Shown: positions 53,880-64,000 of the stretch, one piece after another | Numbering within the stretch: the first letter of the stretch is position 1 | Layout: the number at the start of each line of letters is the position of its first letter | Assembly: GCF_000719705.1 (NCBI RefSeq) | Contig: NZ_JOHO01000031.1 | Span: 11,382-75,381, forward strand | DNA from: Streptomyces sp. NRRL S-350 | GTDB lineage: Bacteria > Actinomycetota > Actinomycetes > Streptomycetales > Streptomycetaceae | DNA length: 64,000 bases | Reading direction: 5' to 3' | Notes under the pieces: model-generated | What the model saw: the letters and a program-made list of their open reading frames with translations, nothing else | Database searches by the model: none | What the model was told of the DNA's origin: nothing | Made by a program: the position numbers and the translations under genes

Positions 53880-54565
53880 CTGCGCAACCCCTGCGGGTGG
53901 TGGTCGCCGACGACCAGGCCCTGGTCCGCACCGGCTTCCGGCTGATCCTGGAGTCGGAGGGGATCGAGGTGGTGGGCGAGGCCGAGGACGGCGAGCAGGC
54001 CGTCGCCGCCGTCCGCCGGACCGGACCGGACGTCGTCCTGATGGACATCCGGATGCCCGGCCTGGACGGGCTGGAGGCCACCCGCCGCATCCTCGCCGCC
54101 CCGGCGCAGGAACCGCCGCGGATCATCATGCTGACCACCTTCGACCTCGACCACTACGTCTACGCGGCGATGGCCGCCGGCGCGAGCGGCTTCCTGCTCA
54201 AGGACGTCACCCCGGAGCACCTGGCCGCCGCCGTCCGGCTGGTCCGCACGGGGGACGCGCTGCTGGCCCCGGCCATCACCCGCCGCCTGGTCGAGCGCTT
54301 CGCCCGCCCGGACACCCCGACGGCCGCCGCGCCGCACCGGGAGCTGGGCACGCTCACCCCGCGCGAGCTGGAGGTGACGGCGCTGCTCGCGCGCGGCCTC
54401 AGCAACGCCGAACTCGCCGCCGGGCTGCAGCTGTCCGAGGCGACGGTGAAGACGCACGTGGCCCGGATCCTCGGCAAGCTGGGCCTGCGGGACCGGGCCC
54501 AGGTGGTGGTCGCGGCGTACGAGACGGGGCTGGTCAGCGTGGGGTCCGCCGACCGGCGGCGGTGA
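53876..54565 (+). CDS. NarL/LuxR-type response regulator
   Basis: 229 residues. Receiver domain with acidic pair VADDQ, phospho-acceptor Asp in [13 protein letters not shown] (about residue 59), Thr in MLTTFD and Lys in LLKDVT. The C-terminal LuxR HTH is [40 protein letters not shown]. It is translated with the preceding kinase, so they form one phosphorelay. Targets are not evident; the neighbouring katG has its own regulator. Confidence 0.92.
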   Translation: MTAQPLRVVVADDQALVRTGFRLILESEGIEVVGEAEDGEQAVAAVRRTGPDVVLMDIRMPGLDGLEATRRILAAPAQEPPRIIMLTTFDLDHYVYAAMAAGASGFLLKDVTPEHLAAAVRLVRTGDALLAPAITRRLVERFARPDTPTAAAPHRELGTLTPRELEVTALLARGLSNAELAAGLQLSEATVKTHVARILGKLGLRDRAQVVVAAYETGLVSVGSADRRR

Positions 54566-54609
54566 CGGGCGGGCCGTGGCGGCGGCCGGTGACGGCCGGC
54601 GCGGACGCA

Positions 54610-54647
54610 CCGCGGGAGCCCGGGGAGATGCCCCCGGGCTCCCGCGG
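54610..54647. terminator. Terminator between response regulator and katG
   Basis: A 16-bp perfect stem (54610-54625 with 54632-54647; arms ccgcgggagcccgggg and its complement), loop of 6. It lies between converging genes. Confidence 0.85.
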
Positions 54648-54704
54648 CCGGTCACCGGTACGGACCGTACGGCGCCGGAGCGGGCCGGTACGGACCGGCG
54701 CCTG

Positions 54705-56963
<2,259 letters not shown>

Positions 56964-57001
56964 CTACCTTCGGCACCAACTGGCGCTGTCTGGAGCCGCA
57001 T

Positions 57002-57054
57002 GCCACGTGTTGCTGCTGCGTCGTGCAACAACGGGAGCCACGTGCTGCTGCTAC
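57002..57054. repeat. Direct repeat in the katG 5' leader
   Basis: Two 18-base copies, at 57002-57019 and 57037-57054, differ at two positions (gccacgtg[tc]tgctgctgc type) with starts 35 bases apart. They lie inside the expected katG leader transcript. Confidence 0.7.
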
Positions 57055-57074
57055 CCAGGCTAGCGCCGGAGCCG

Positions 57075-57102
57075 ATCCTACGATGGACGGAATCCAAGTC
57101 AA
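57075..57102 (-). promoter_or_regulatory. katG promoter
   Basis: Read leftward: TTGACT (57097-57102), 16-base spacer, TAGGAT (57075-57080). This fits the principal sigma factor and predicts a leader of about 145 bases. Confidence 0.65.
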
Positions 57103-57199
57103 GAAAGACACCAAACCCATATCCCATCGGGATCCGGACGGCACAGGATGTGCATTGGTAAACTCCGGTCCTCCCCTTGACCTGAATAGGTGAACCGAT

Positions 57200-57613
57200 A
57201 TGAGTGACCTGCTGGAGCGGCTGCGCGGGCGCGGCTGGCGCCTGACCTCCCAGCGGAGAGTCGTGGCCGAGGTCCTGGACGGCGAACACGTGCACCTGAC
57301 CGCGGACGAGGTGCACGCCCGGGCGGCGGACCGCCTCCCGGAGATCTCCCGCGCCACGGTCTACAACACCCTCGGCGAGCTGGTCACCCTCGGCGAGGTC
57401 GTCGAGGTCTCCACCGACGGGCGCGCCAAGCGCTACGACCCCAACGCCCACCACCCGCACCAGCACCTGGTCTGCACCGGCTGCGGCACCATCCGCGACG
57501 TCCACCCCCACGGCAACCCGCTCGCCGACCTCCCGGCGGAGCAGCGCTACGGATTCACCGTCTCGCAGGCCGAGGTCACCTACCGGGGGCTCTGCCCGGC
57601 CTGCGCGGGCTGA
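57200..57613 (+). CDS. furA: Fur-family peroxide-type regulator
   Basis: 137 residues. Fur winged helix (RLTSQRRVVAEVLDGEHVHLTADEVH, ISRATVYNTLGELVTLGEV), His-rich sensor region HHPHQHLVCTGCG and a second CPAC near the end, giving the structural Cys4 zinc site. The divergent position next to katG suggests a FurA/CatR-like repressor that senses peroxide and controls katG and itself. ATG 57200 follows AATAGGTGA. Metal preference (Fe or Mn) cannot be told. Confidence 0.88.
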   Translation: MSDLLERLRGRGWRLTSQRRVVAEVLDGEHVHLTADEVHARAADRLPEISRATVYNTLGELVTLGEVVEVSTDGRAKRYDPNAHHPHQHLVCTGCGTIRDVHPHGNPLADLPAEQRYGFTVSQAEVTYRGLCPACAG

Positions 57614-57635
57614 GCCCCCGGTACGGCCGGCGGCG

Positions 57636-58697
57636 TCACGCCCGGCGGGCAGAGGCTGCGAGCCGGTCGGCCAGCGCGACGACGAGGTCGCGCAGTTCGT
57701 CCGGCCGCTCGATGACGAACGGCCGGTCGAGCGAGGCGAGCAGCGGAGGCAGCCAGTCCAGCCGCTCCGCCCGCAACTCGACGCGGAGCCAACGCTCGGC
57801 GTGCGGGCCGGCGCCCTGCGCGGCCGCGGGCTCCGCCCCCGGCCCGGGGCCCTCCGGGCTCCCGGGTGCCGCCGGGCTCCGGGGTTCCGCCGGGCTGCCG
57901 GTCTCCTCCACCGTGGCGAGGTCGGCGGGTAGGCGGGCGCGGACCTGTTCGACCGTCCCGTGGATCCGCAGCGTCACCTCGTGCCGGTGGGCCGCCGTGG
58001 CCAGCCCGGACAGGACGCGCTGCACCGGATCGAGCCCGGCGGGCGGCTCGAACGAGCCCGGCAGGGCCCGCGCGTCCGCGATCCGGTCGAGCCGGAAGGT
58101 CCGGTCCTCGCCGATCCCGGGATCGGCGCCGGTGACGTACCACCGGCCCAGGTGCGTGACGATGCCGTACGGGTGCAGCGTGCGTTCGCTCCGTCGGCCG
58201 TCCCGGCCGGTGTACCTGATCGAGACCGGGCGGTGGTGGCGCACCGCGTCGGCGACGGCGAGCAGGACGCCCGTCTCCGGGGTGGCCGACTCGCGCGGCG
58301 CGGCCGTGAAGGCGAGGGACTCCATGACGGCGTCGAGGCGGTGCGCGAGCCGTTGGGGCAGCGCCCGGCGGATCTTGGCCGCCGCCGTCTCGCCCGCGGT
58401 CGCGGCCGCCGTCAGCAGCCCCGTCCGGCGGGCCGCGGCGAGGCCGAGCAGCACGGCCAGCGCCTCGTCGTCGTTGAGCATGAGCGGCGGCAGGCGGTAC
58501 CCGGGGGCCAGCCGGTAGCCGCCGTAGCGGCCGCGGACCGCCTCGACGGGGATGTCGAGGTCGACCAGGTGGTCCACGTAGCGCCGCACGGTACGCCCGT
58601 CGACGCCGAGCCGGGCGGCGAGTTCGGCCACCGTTCTGATCCCGCCCGACTGCAGCAGTTCCAGGAGGGCGAGCACGCGGCCGGTGGGTCGAGGCAT
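57636..58697 (-). CDS. YafY-type WYL-domain transcriptional regulator
   Basis: 353 residues. N-terminal HTH (RVLALLELLQSGGIRTVAELAARLGVDGRTVRRYVDHL), then the WYL domain (about 130-220; VSIRYTGRDGRRSERTLHPYGIVTHLGRWYVTG, with the sequence WYV) and a C-terminal WCX part ending in DRLAASARRA. In the C-terminal part an insertion of about 30 Pro/Gly/Ala/Glu residues (SPAEPRSPAAPGS type) interrupts WCX. WYL regulators often bind nucleic-acid or nucleotide ligands. It is divergent from a VOC gene. Confidence 0.88.
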   Translation of the reverse strand: MPRPTGRVLALLELLQSGGIRTVAELAARLGVDGRTVRRYVDHLVDLDIPVEAVRGRYGGYRLAPGYRLPPLMLNDDEALAVLLGLAAARRTGLLTAAATAGETAAAKIRRALPQRLAHRLDAVMESLAFTAAPRESATPETGVLLAVADAVRHHRPVSIRYTGRDGRRSERTLHPYGIVTHLGRWYVTGADPGIGEDRTFRLDRIADARALPGSFEPPAGLDPVQRVLSGLATAAHRHEVTLRIHGTVEQVRARLPADLATVEETGSPAEPRSPAAPGSPEGPGPGAEPAAAQGAGPHAERWLRVELRAERLDWLPPLLASLDRPFVIERPDELRDLVVALADRLAASARRA

Positions 58698-58804
58698 GGC
58701 CCCGAGCCTAGCGGTGATACCGGACCGGTTCTGTCCACTATCTGCTCTAGCGTCCGGGTGCGACGCCGGACAACGGCGCCACCCACCCGAGCACGGAGAG
58801 CACC

Positions 58805-59203
58805 ATGGACCTCGTTTCGATCCGGATCATCACCGGCGACATCGCCCGCCTCGTCGGCTTCTACGAGCAGGCCACCGGCGTGCGGGCGCACTGGTCCACC
58901 GAGGACTTCGCCGAACTGCGGACCCCCTGCGGAACCCTCGCGATCGGCAGCACCCGCACCGTGGCCCTGTTCGCGCCCGGCTGCGCCCGGCCGGCCGAGA
59001 ACAGCAGCGTGATCATCGAGTTCCTGGTCGCCGACGTCGACGGCGTCCACCGGAACCTGGCCGGTTCCGCCGCCGACTTCGTCACCGAGCCCACCACCAT
59101 GCCCTGGGGCAACCGCTCGCTCCTGCTCCGCGACCCCGACGGCAACCTCGTCAACTTCTTCACCCCCGTCACCCCGGCGGCCATCGAGAGGTTCGCCCGC
59201 TGA
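58805..59203 (+). CDS. VOC family (glyoxalase/bleomycin-resistance type) protein
   Basis: 132 residues with the paired beta-alpha-beta3 VOC fold: DLVSIRIITGDIARLVGFYEQATGVRA and, at the C-terminal side, LLLRDPDGNLVNFFTP, the usual metal-Glu position being replaced by Asn-Phe-Phe context. Such proteins include dioxygenases, glyoxalases and antibiotic-binding proteins. It sits divergent to the WYL regulator, which probably controls it. Substrate unknown. Confidence 0.85.
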   Translation: MDLVSIRIITGDIARLVGFYEQATGVRAHWSTEDFAELRTPCGTLAIGSTRTVALFAPGCARPAENSSVIIEFLVADVDGVHRNLAGSAADFVTEPTTMPWGNRSLLLRDPDGNLVNFFTPVTPAAIERFAR

Positions 59204-59498
59204 CGGCTCCGGGACGACGCCACCGGCCGGAGACCGGCCGGGCGGGCGGCGGGGCGGGCGGCGGGGCACCGGAACGGCATTCGGTCCGTCACGAGCCGGG
59301 CCGCGCCCCGCGGCGGGGACGACCGGACGCCCGTCGACACCGGCAGCTGCTCCCCCGCCGGATCGGCCGCCCACCCGCACAGCCGGGCGAACCGAGGCCG
59401 GGTCGGGGAGAGCCGCCCCGACCGGGAATCGGAACGATCACCGCGTGGTTGGGCCAAGGCGACGGGTCAGTGCGGCACGCCACGACGAGGGGATTCCC

Positions 59499-60161
59499 AT
59501 GAAGATCGGCATCATCGGCGCAGGAAACATCGGCGGCAACCTGACGCGACGGCTGACCGCGCTCGGGCACGAGGTCTCGGTGGCCAACTCGCGCGGCCCG
59601 GAGACGCTGAAGGCCCTGGTCGAGGAGACCGGCGCGAAGGCGGTCACGGTCGCCGAGGCGGCGCGGGGCGCGCAGGTCGTCGTCGTCACCGTTCCGCTGA
59701 AGAACGTGCCGGACCTGCCCGCCGGTCTGTTCGACGAGGCCGCCGACGGGGTGGCCGTGATCGACACCGGCAACTACTACCCGAAGGAGCGCGACGGCCG
59801 GATCGACGCGATCGAGGACGGCGGCCTCACCGAGAGCCGGTGGACGGAGCAGCACCTGGGCCACCCGGTGGTGAAGGTGTTCAACGGCACGTACGCGCAG
59901 GACCTGCTGGAGCGTCCGCTCCCGGCGGGCGACCCGGAGCGGATCGCCGTACCGGTCGCGGGGGACGACGAGGCGGCCAAGCGCGTCGTCCGGGACCTGG
60001 TCGACGAGTTGGGCTTCGACACGGTGGACGCGGGCGGCATCGACGACTCCTGGCGCCAGCAGCCGGCCACCCCGGTGTACGGGCTGCGGGCCGGCGTCGA
60101 GGCCGTGACCCGGGCGCTCGCGGAGGCGCCCCCGGAGCGCCCGGCGGCCCACCGGGCCTGA
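59499..60161 (+). CDS. NADPH-dependent F420 reductase-type dinucleotide-binding protein
   Basis: 220 residues. The Rossmann motif GIIGAGNIGGNLTRRL (4-19) and the NSRGPETL phosphate site suggest NADPH. The rest (VVTVPLKNVPDLP, VIDTGNYYP, KVFNGTYAQDL) is close to the coenzyme F420-dependent NADP oxidoreductase family (Fno) and its bacterial relatives, which move hydride between F420 and NADP or reduce other substrates. ATG 59499 follows GACGAGGGG. Its end is followed at once by the remnant of a galactokinase on the other strand. Confidence 0.82.
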   Translation: MKIGIIGAGNIGGNLTRRLTALGHEVSVANSRGPETLKALVEETGAKAVTVAEAARGAQVVVVTVPLKNVPDLPAGLFDEAADGVAVIDTGNYYPKERDGRIDAIEDGGLTESRWTEQHLGHPVVKVFNGTYAQDLLERPLPAGDPERIAVPVAGDDEAAKRVVRDLVDELGFDTVDAGGIDDSWRQQPATPVYGLRAGVEAVTRALAEAPPERPAAHRA

Positions 60162-60170
60162 CGGCGCGGC

Positions 60171-60513
60171 TCAGCCCAGTCGGCGCGCCCCCTCGGGCGG
60201 GACGGCCGTGAGGGTGTGCGGCTCGGCGCACCCGGCGGCCCGGAAGGCGGCGGCGACGTGCGCGGCGACGCGCCCGGCCGCCGCCGGTCATCCGCGCGCC
60301 GTCGGCGCCGGCGGCCACGACGGCCTCGACGGCGAGGCCGGTCTCCGTGCAGGAGACCAGGTAGTCGTCGCGCAGTGAGGCCTGCCCGGCGGTGAGGATC
60401 GGTCCGAGGGCGGCGAGGTCGCCGGCGTCCAGGTGGGCGACGGCGGCCTCGACCGGCGCGTTCTCGGGGAAGCAGGCGGTGAGCGGGTCACGGCGAACGC
60501 CCGCCCTCCCCAC
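60171..60513 (-). pseudogene. galK: Galactokinase C-terminal remnant
   Basis: Read leftward, the frame from about 60500 gives SLRDDYLVSC and AGADGARMTGGG, the well-known end of GalK with its third GHMP motif. Directly after GGG the frame breaks: the next frame reads VAAHVAAAFRAAGCAEPHTL and ends ARRLG with TGA at 60171-60173, again as in GalK. The segment normally reading FGG-SA-ALV is missing, and the first 270 residues, including the first two GHMP motifs, are absent. It is a decayed fragment, so it cannot be active. Confidence 0.7.
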
Positions 60514-60561
60514 GCCGCCAGGACCCGGACGCGAGGAGGGCGGGCTGCGGAAGCCGTTCCG

Positions 60562-61158
60562 TCATCCGGCCAGGACGACCGGCGTGCCCGCCAGGTCCAC
60601 GCCCGCCCGGCCGAGTTCCCCGAGCGCGGCGTCCGTGGTGTCGGCCGCGACGCCCGCCGTGTAGTCCAGCAGGACACGGGTGGTGAACCCGGCCTTGACG
60701 GCGTCCAGCGCGGTGGCCTTCACGCAGTGGTCGGTGGCGATGCCGACCACGTCCACCGCGTCGACGCCCTGGTCGCGCAGCCAGTCCGCCATCGGCGTGC
60801 CCTCGGCGGTGAAACCCTCGAAGCCGCTCTTGGACGCCGAGTGCGCGCCCTTGTAGAACACCTCGTCCACGGCGCCGGCCTCGACGGCCGGGGCGAACAG
60901 CGGGTGGAACTCGCCGCCCTCGCTGCCCGCCACGCAGTGCACCGGGAAGGAGTCACGGAAGTCCGGGTCCGGCGAGAAGTGACCGCCCGGGTCGACGTGG
61001 TGGTCCCGGGTCGCGACCACCCGGCTCCACCCGTTGCGCTCGGGCCCCTGGACGAGGTCCGCGATCGCCCGCGCCCGGTCGGCGCCACCTCCGACCGGGA
61101 CGCTTCCGCCCTCGCAGAAGTCCTTCTGTACGTCCACCACGATCAGCGCACGGGTCAT
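60562..61158 (-). CDS. pncA: Nicotinamidase, isochorismatase-fold
   Basis: 198 residues. Catalytic triad: Asp9 in VDVQKDF, Lys in the KGAHSAS region and Cys in GIATDHCVKAT, with metal-binding Asp/His in TRDHHVDP. It hydrolyses nicotinamide to nicotinate in NAD salvage and activates pyrazinamide in relatives. ATG 61158 (MTRALIVVDVQKDF) follows GAGGAAAGG; a longer frame to 61281 lacks support. It ends 49 bases from the galactokinase remnant. Confidence 0.9.
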   Translation of the reverse strand: MTRALIVVDVQKDFCEGGSVPVGGGADRARAIADLVQGPERNGWSRVVATRDHHVDPGGHFSPDPDFRDSFPVHCVAGSEGGEFHPLFAPAVEAGAVDEVFYKGAHSASKSGFEGFTAEGTPMADWLRDQGVDAVDVVGIATDHCVKATALDAVKAGFTTRVLLDYTAGVAADTTDAALGELGRAGVDLAGTPVVLAG

Positions 61159-61300
61159 CGGCCGGCCTTTCCTCGGAAGTGCGGGATCTGCGCCGCCCAG
61201 CTTGGCGCGCCCGTCGGGCGTGGACGAAGGATCCCGGCGGCCGTTCACCCGGACGGCTCCGCCACCGGGCGGAGTCGGCATTCGCCCCGCCCGACCTCAC

Positions 61301-61337
61301 GTGCGTGGGAAGTCGGCCGAGCCGACTTCCCACGCAC
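61301..61337. terminator. Recurring 17-bp hairpin between pncA and lysA genes
   Basis: gtgcgtgggaagtcggc (61301-61317) pairs exactly with gccgacttcccacgcac (61321-61337) over a loop of three. The right side, ending in cacgcaccac, also occurs at 6566-6585. Confidence 0.85.
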
Positions 61338-61372
61338 CACCGCCCCTCCCCTTCTTCGTCCCCCTCGTCCCC

Positions 61373-62755
61373 TCAGCGGCCGACCTCGCGCAGGCGGAAG
61401 TCCTCGACCGTCTCCCTGCGGATCAGCAGCCGGGCCCGGCCGTCGCGCACGGCGACGACCGCCGGACGTCCCACCAGGTTGTAGCCGGACGCCATCGACA
61501 GCTGGTAGGCGCCGGCCGCAGGAACCGCCAGCAGGCCCCCCGGGCGCAGATCGGCGGGCAGGGCGACGCCCCTGACGAGCACGTCCCCGGCTTCGCAGTG
61601 GCGGCCGACCACGTCCGCCCGCATCGCGCCCGCCCCCGGGCGACGGCCGACCAGCCGCGCACTGTACGGCGATCCGTACAGCGCCGGGCGCGGGTTGTCG
61701 CTCATCCCGCCGTCCACCGCGACGAAGCAGTGACCGTCGGCCCCGCGCTTCACCGACAGCACCCGGTACACCGCCACCGCCGCCGGTCCGGCGATCGCGC
61801 GGCCGGGCTCGACCAGCAGGCGCGGCACCTCCAGGCCCGCCTCCGCGCAGCGCACCGCCAGCCGGTCGGCCACCCGGACGGCGAACTCGGCGAGGTCGAA
61901 CTCGGCGTCCTCGGGGAGGTAGCGGATGCCGTGGCCGCCGCCGAGGTCCAGTTCGTCCAGTTCCACGCCGTGCCGTTCCCGCACCTCGGCGAGCAGCCGC
62001 ACCAGCGCGTCCACCGCCCGCAGATACGGCTCGACTTCGGTGATCTGCGAGCCCAAGTGGCAGTGCAGACCGGCCAGTTCGAGGCCCGACTGGTCGAGCA
62101 CCCGGGCGATCGCGTCGGCCGCCTCACCGCCCCGGACGGGGAAGCCGAACTTCTGCCCACCGACGCCGGTCCGCACCGCCGCGTGGTGCCCGGCCGCGAT
62201 CCCCGGGACCACCCGGACCAGCACCCGCTGCGGCGCGTCGGCGGCCACCAGCGCGGCCAGCCGCGCGATCTCCGCCGGGCCGTCGATGACGATCCGCCCG
62301 ACCCGCAGCCGCCGCGCCAACCGCAGCTCCTCCGGGGACTTCGCGTTGCCGTGCAGCAGGATCCGCCGTGCCGGGAACCCGGCGGCGACCGCCAGCCGCA
62401 GTTCACCCGCCGAGCAGACGTCCAGCCCCAGGCCCTCGTCGGCCACCCAGTCGGCCATCGCACTGCACAGGAACGCCTTGGCCGCGTACAGCACCTCGGC
62501 GTGCGGCAGCGCCCGCCGGTACGCCCGGGCGCGGGCGCGGACCTCGCCCTCGTCCAGCACGTACAGCGGGGTGCCGAACCGCTCGGCGGCCTCGGCCAGC
62601 CCCACCCCGCCGACCAGCAGATCGGCTCCCCGCCCGGGCCGGGCCGAGGCCGGCCAGGGGCTGCCGAGCGCGTCGGCTGCGGCGGGGACGGGGGCGGGGG
62701 CCGGGGCTGCGGCGGGGTCGCCGGTCGCGGGTGATGGGGCGGTGAGCCGGGTCAT
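61373..62755 (-). CDS. lysA: Diaminopimelate decarboxylase
   Basis: 460 residues. PLP-binding Lys in VLYAAKAFL, the CHLGSQI segment, GGGHGIRYLP, the ALYGSPY and CEAGDVL motifs with the second-subunit active-site Cys are those of LysA. It makes lysine from meso-diaminopimelate. The first 45 residues are a Pro/Ala-rich extension. ATG 62755 is chosen. An upstream 74-codon gene ends 17 bases before it, so the two are probably in one transcript. Whether this is the main lysine gene or a paralogue cannot be told. Confidence 0.88.
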   Translation of the reverse strand: MTRLTAPSPATGDPAAAPAPAPVPAAADALGSPWPASARPGRGADLLVGGVGLAEAAERFGTPLYVLDEGEVRARARAYRRALPHAEVLYAAKAFLCSAMADWVADEGLGLDVCSAGELRLAVAAGFPARRILLHGNAKSPEELRLARRLRVGRIVIDGPAEIARLAALVAADAPQRVLVRVVPGIAAGHHAAVRTGVGGQKFGFPVRGGEAADAIARVLDQSGLELAGLHCHLGSQITEVEPYLRAVDALVRLLAEVRERHGVELDELDLGGGHGIRYLPEDAEFDLAEFAVRVADRLAVRCAEAGLEVPRLLVEPGRAIAGPAAVAVYRVLSVKRGADGHCFVAVDGGMSDNPRPALYGSPYSARLVGRRPGAGAMRADVVGRHCEAGDVLVRGVALPADLRPGGLLAVPAAGAYQLSMASGYNLVGRPAVVAVRDGRARLLIRRETVEDFRLREVGR

Positions 62756-62772
62756 GGTGGCGCTCCTCGGAT

Positions 62773-62997
62773 TCAGTCTTCGAAGTGCATCGCGATGCGG
62801 CAGTGGGCGGGGCGGCCGCGGTCGTGGGCGCCCGCGGGTACGGGTACGGGTACGGCCGCGGGTCCGGGTTCGGGTTCGGGGACGACGGCCAAGCGCCCCG
62901 GGGCCGTCCGCACCGGCGGTCCCGGGGCCGCCGGGCGGTCGTCCAGCCGGCCGGCCCGTCGTAGCGGCGACTCGACGGCGAGGGCGGTGTCGGTCAT
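62773..62997 (-). CDS. Small Pro/Val-rich protein upstream of lysA
   Basis: A 74-residue frame from ATG 62997, with GAAGGGAT upstream. It starts MTDTALAVESPLRRAGRLDD, has a Pro/Val/Glu-rich middle encoded by gggtac/gggttc repeats and ends HCRIAMHFED. I do not recognise it. Position 17 bases before lysA supports expression. It may be a regulatory or leader gene, or a partner of unknown role. Confidence 0.45.
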   Translation of the reverse strand: MTDTALAVESPLRRAGRLDDRPAAPGPPVRTAPGRLAVVPEPEPGPAAVPVPVPAGAHDRGRPAHCRIAMHFED

Positions 62998-63401
62998 GGC
63001 GGGATCCCTTCGAGTGGTGGCCGTACGGCCGTTCACCTCCAGTGGAGGCCCTTCGCGCACCGGCCGCACCCGCCCTTGACGCAGGCCCTACGCCCGGTCC
63101 GCCGTCCCTGACGCCCTCCTGACGGCGGGGCGGCCGCGTGATCCAGTTCGCGCCGGGCTGCCACCGGGGCCGGGACGGCACCGGGCCTCCGCCGAGGACC
63201 GTCGCGGTGTGCGCGGCCGTCAGAAGATCGTCAAGACGGGTGCGGCCGCCGTCATGGTGGCGTCAGCGCCGGTACGGAGGGGGCCGTTCCGGGGTTCACT
63301 GGAGGCATCCGATGCGAGGAGCAGCGCCCCGGCGAACCCCCACCCGGCAGACCACCGGACAGACCACCGGAGCGAATCCGGAGAGACGGAGGCGAACGGC
63401 C
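62998..63401. other. Divergent intergenic region before the universal stress gene
   Basis: About 400 bases. It has the palindrome GGCCGTACGGCC around 63021 and CCTCCA-G-TGGAGG around 63037-63049, possible operator sites. No gene recognised. Confidence 0.5.
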
Positions 63402-63887
63402 ATGACCGGGACCACCCGAGTGATCGTCGGCCTGAGCGGATCACTGAGCAGTCTGGCCGCCCTCTATCACGCCGTCGGCGAGGCGGCCCGGCACCAGGCG
63501 GTGCTGGTGCCCGTCGCGGCCTGGACGGCCGACGGCCGGGAGGGTCCGCGCCCGCGCCGCGAACCGGAGCAGGCCGCCCGTCGACGCCTCGACATCGCCT
63601 TCGAGCAGGCCTACGGCGGCTACCCGTCCGGCCTGGTCATCCACCCGCTGGTGGTCGACGCCGCCCCCGGGCCCGCGCTGGTCGGCGCCGTCACCGGCCC
63701 GGCGGACCTGCTCGTCCTCGGCGCCGCCACCCGCCGCCGCTTCGACCGGCTGCGGCACGGCTCCGTCGCCCGGTACTGCCGCCACCGGGCCGGCTGCCGC
63801 GTGGTCGAGGTTTCCCCCTCGGCCCTCCTCACCCGCCTCGAACTCCCCGCCCGCACCGGCGCCCCGCTGCCGCTCCTGGCCCGCTGA
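63402..63887 (+). CDS. Universal stress protein (UspA family)
   Basis: 161 residues in one UspA-type domain: VIVGLSGSLSSLAALYHAV at the start, and the later GPADLLVLGAATRRRFDRLRHGSVARYCRHRAGCRVVEV in place of the ATP-loop GxGxxG(S/T), with a Gly-poor loop, so ATP binding is uncertain. It lacks an internal duplication. ATG 63402 follows GACGGAGG. Such proteins in actinomycetes respond to low oxygen or starvation. Confidence 0.82.
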   Translation: MTGTTRVIVGLSGSLSSLAALYHAVGEAARHQAVLVPVAAWTADGREGPRPRREPEQAARRRLDIAFEQAYGGYPSGLVIHPLVVDAAPGPALVGAVTGPADLLVLGAATRRRFDRLRHGSVARYCRHRAGCRVVEVSPSALLTRLELPARTGAPLPLLAR

Positions 63888-63912
63888 CGCCCGGCCGCCG
63901 TTCCGGGGCCTC

Positions 63913-63950
63913 CGCCTGCGTCTCCACGCCGATGCGTGGCGGCGCAGGCG
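63913..63950. terminator. Terminator after the universal stress gene
   Basis: Nested hairpin: outer stem CGCCTGCG (63913-63920) with CGCAGGCG (63943-63950), inner stem CCACGC (63924-63929) with GCGTGG (63934-63939), loop of four. Confidence 0.75.
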
Positions 63951-64000
63951 TTCGTCGTCCGGTGGCATCGTCGTGCCCCAACGCCCCCAACCCCCCAACC

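Overview
The window is very GC-rich, with start codons split between ATG and GTG, third codon positions almost always G or C, and start-stop overlaps of the ATGA/GTGA type. The gene content points to a Streptomyces or Kitasatospora type actinomycete: a GuaB1-type GMP reductase, MutA/MutB/MeaB, long SpoIIE-type PP2C regulators, a Nur-type site before an Fe-superoxide dismutase, an M9 collagenase and RiPP genes. The species cannot be fixed from the sequence alone.

Layout. 1-7.3 kb: HIT protein, beta-lactamase-fold hydrolase, a membrane protein, a secreted alpha/beta hydrolase and a divergent HxlR regulator/MFS exporter pair. 7.3-18.5 kb: a giant PAS-GAF-PP2C-ATPase regulator, a QueA-like/SDR operon, an RluA-type pseudouridine synthase, a second SpoIIE phosphatase, DUF3224 and DUF5995 proteins and guaB1. 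18.7-25.5 kb: a zinc-motif SDR-like protein, a NUDIX hydrolase, membrane proteins, then a set that looks devoted to divalent cations (YoaK family, MgtC family, a divergent NRAMP-family transporter with a structured leader). 25.9-32.3 kb: an ABC exporter pair under a clear promoter, a BlaI/M56 pair and a secreted NlpC/P60 hydrolase. 32.8-37.9 kb: the mutA-mutB-meaB operon for methylmalonyl-CoA interconversion. 38-42.2 kb: polysaccharide deacetylase, Fe-SOD and collagenase.

42.5-51.5 kb is the most unusual part: two RiPP loci that converge. On the plus strand a 27-residue peptide ending in a Trp/His-containing tail is followed by a cytochrome P450 and a JmjC/cupin dioxygenase. On the minus strand two 59-residue class II lanthipeptide precursors with the same Cys spacing, each with its own promoter and attenuator-like hairpin, precede a LanM synthetase and an ABC exporter without a leader-peptidase domain. 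The two precursor promoters share a TGGTGY-N17-CAGGAT layout and the exporter carries a weaker version.

51.8-64 kb: a small membrane protein, a two-component system, katG with a divergent Fur-family regulator, a WYL regulator/VOC protein pair, a dinucleotide-binding reductase, a decayed galactokinase fragment, a nicotinamidase, a diaminopimelate decarboxylase with a small upstream gene and a universal stress protein.

Short tandem repeats are frequent here. In two places they duplicate the 3' end of a gene including its stop codon. A hairpin motif recurs at two distant intergenic sites. No rRNA, tRNA, CRISPR array, insertion sequence or phage gene was recognised.
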